A DNA stretch of 64,000 nucleotides, from assembly GCA_964030475.1 (NCBI GenBank), contig CAXIPT010000001.1, forward strand, positions 11,747,823-11,811,822. The letters are read 5' to 3'. Made by a program: the position numbers and the translations under genes. Origin of the DNA: Tethya wilhelma (lineage: Eukaryota; Porifera; Demospongiae; Tethyida; Tethyidae). Shown piece after piece: positions 63,167 through 64,000 of the stretch (its first letter is position 1; each line of letters begins with the position of its first letter). The notes under the pieces are model-generated. The model did no database searches and was not told the DNA's origin. It was given only the letters and a program-made list of their open reading frames with translations.

Positions 63167-64000
63167 CATATTCTCTGTTTTCTCAAGCAAACCACTTGGA
63201 TAGTCACAGTGCATGCTACTTACAATACTGTCAGTGCCTTTGAAGTATATGGCTACAGGGGTACAAACACAGGTGCTACAGTGGTACTGTATAACTGTGG
63301 CCCTTTAAAGTAGTACACTTGAGTAAAATGTTGAGGTTTCTACTGACATTTGACCATGCACTCTACAAAAGTTATTTCGACCTGATATAGTGATCAGAAC
63401 AATTGCTGTCATGCATAAGTACTGCTTGATCTATCTCATCATGACACTATTGGGGGTGCATGTGCACAGCACAGTGTGTAATTAGGCAAGGCAAGACAGT
63501 GAACGGCATAATTCAGTGGAACTGAGAATGTTACATAAGAACTTAAACTTTGTAAAGCAATCCCAAAAGCTATCCAGTGTTTTTGGGGATCCCCTACACT
63601 TTATATCTGGCTCTAGCCCATAGCGCTGCACTAGCCCAAACCCCTAGCCTAATCCCTAGTGGTAACCTTAGCCTTATCCTTAACTCTGATCCTAGTCTTT
63701 GAAGGGGGTCCCTAAAATTCTGATAATTAGGGGTCCCATTAATTTGTATTGGAGGGGTCCCTATTTTTGGGGGTCACATGCCACCAGACATCATGGAATT
63801 TCAAAAGTTTGGTATTAGAGAGATTCACTGAAAGACAAGCTGATCAAATATTCCTATGCATTACACACAACAGTAAAATGTATGATAAATTATACTCCAG
63901 CGCTACGAGGTTTGTTTATCTGGAGTAAACTTGACATGGACGACTAACTGACTTCAGCTGGTAAGTGACACTTTTAACCTATTAATTTAATATCTAGGGT
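63167..64000. other. Spacer at window end
   Basis: Contains a CCCTA-rich stretch at 63613-63700 and GGGGTCCC repeats. No gene recognised. Confidence 0.35.

Noticed and set aside
63613..63700. CCCTA-rich stretch taken as possible telomere repeat
   Set aside because: Spacing is irregular and the unit changes; no run of a constant 6-bp unit exists.

Overview
The window is a eukaryotic, almost certainly metazoan, repeat-dense region made mostly of transposable elements (TEs) and their remains. Spliced transposase exons, BEL/Pao, Ty3/Gypsy, DIRS-like, Helitron/Helentron, Crypton-like, hAT, MULE-like, P-element-like and Tc1/mariner-like fragments occur side by side with many MITEs. That mixture and the AT-rich spacers suggest an early-branching marine invertebrate, with a sponge the best guess; the sequence alone does not prove it. 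I see no bacterial operon, rRNA gene, tRNA gene or CRISPR array.

Layout: 0.2-0.7 kb holds a Ty3/Gypsy gag remnant. A MULE-like protein N-terminus lies in two exons at 1.55-3.65 kb, with two MITEs in its intron. Microsatellite-bearing repeats follow at 4.1-5.2 kb, an unrecognised gene fragment at 5.5-6.1 kb, Tc1/mariner and hAT transposase remnants at 6.1-7.7 kb, and a 5'-truncated BEL/Pao element at 7.7-12.8 kb. A Crypton-like tyrosine recombinase (13.7-15.6 kb) and a Helitron (15.9-19.1 kb) are each split by MITEs. DIRS, Helitron and Gypsy fragments occupy 19.1-21.5 kb, then repeats and minisatellites to 26.8 kb. A Helentron tail (helicase plus endonuclease) is at 26.9-28.3 kb and a nearly complete DIRS-like element on the minus strand at 28.3-34 kb. 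A TIR element sits in the DIRS 5' end (34-35.5 kb).

The clearest structure is 37.2-48.8 kb. A minus-strand Ty3/Gypsy element with two 145-bp LTRs carries a complete-length but decayed plus-strand BEL/Pao element (42,687-48,487) in its leader, flanked by a 5-bp ACTAC duplication. Beyond it lie a Ulp1-type protease with a frameshifted PHD finger (48.8-49.7 kb), hAT and P-element-like transposase remains (51.6-57.1 kb), a second MULE-like relic (57.1-59.5 kb) and a second Crypton-like relic (61.6-63 kb).

Almost every TE reading frame is broken by stops, frameshifts or insertions, so most features are fossils. Ten isolated single-N positions mark abrupt changes between unrelated sequences, and two blocks that begin or end at these Ns occur twice. 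Long-range order across those points should be treated as uncertain.
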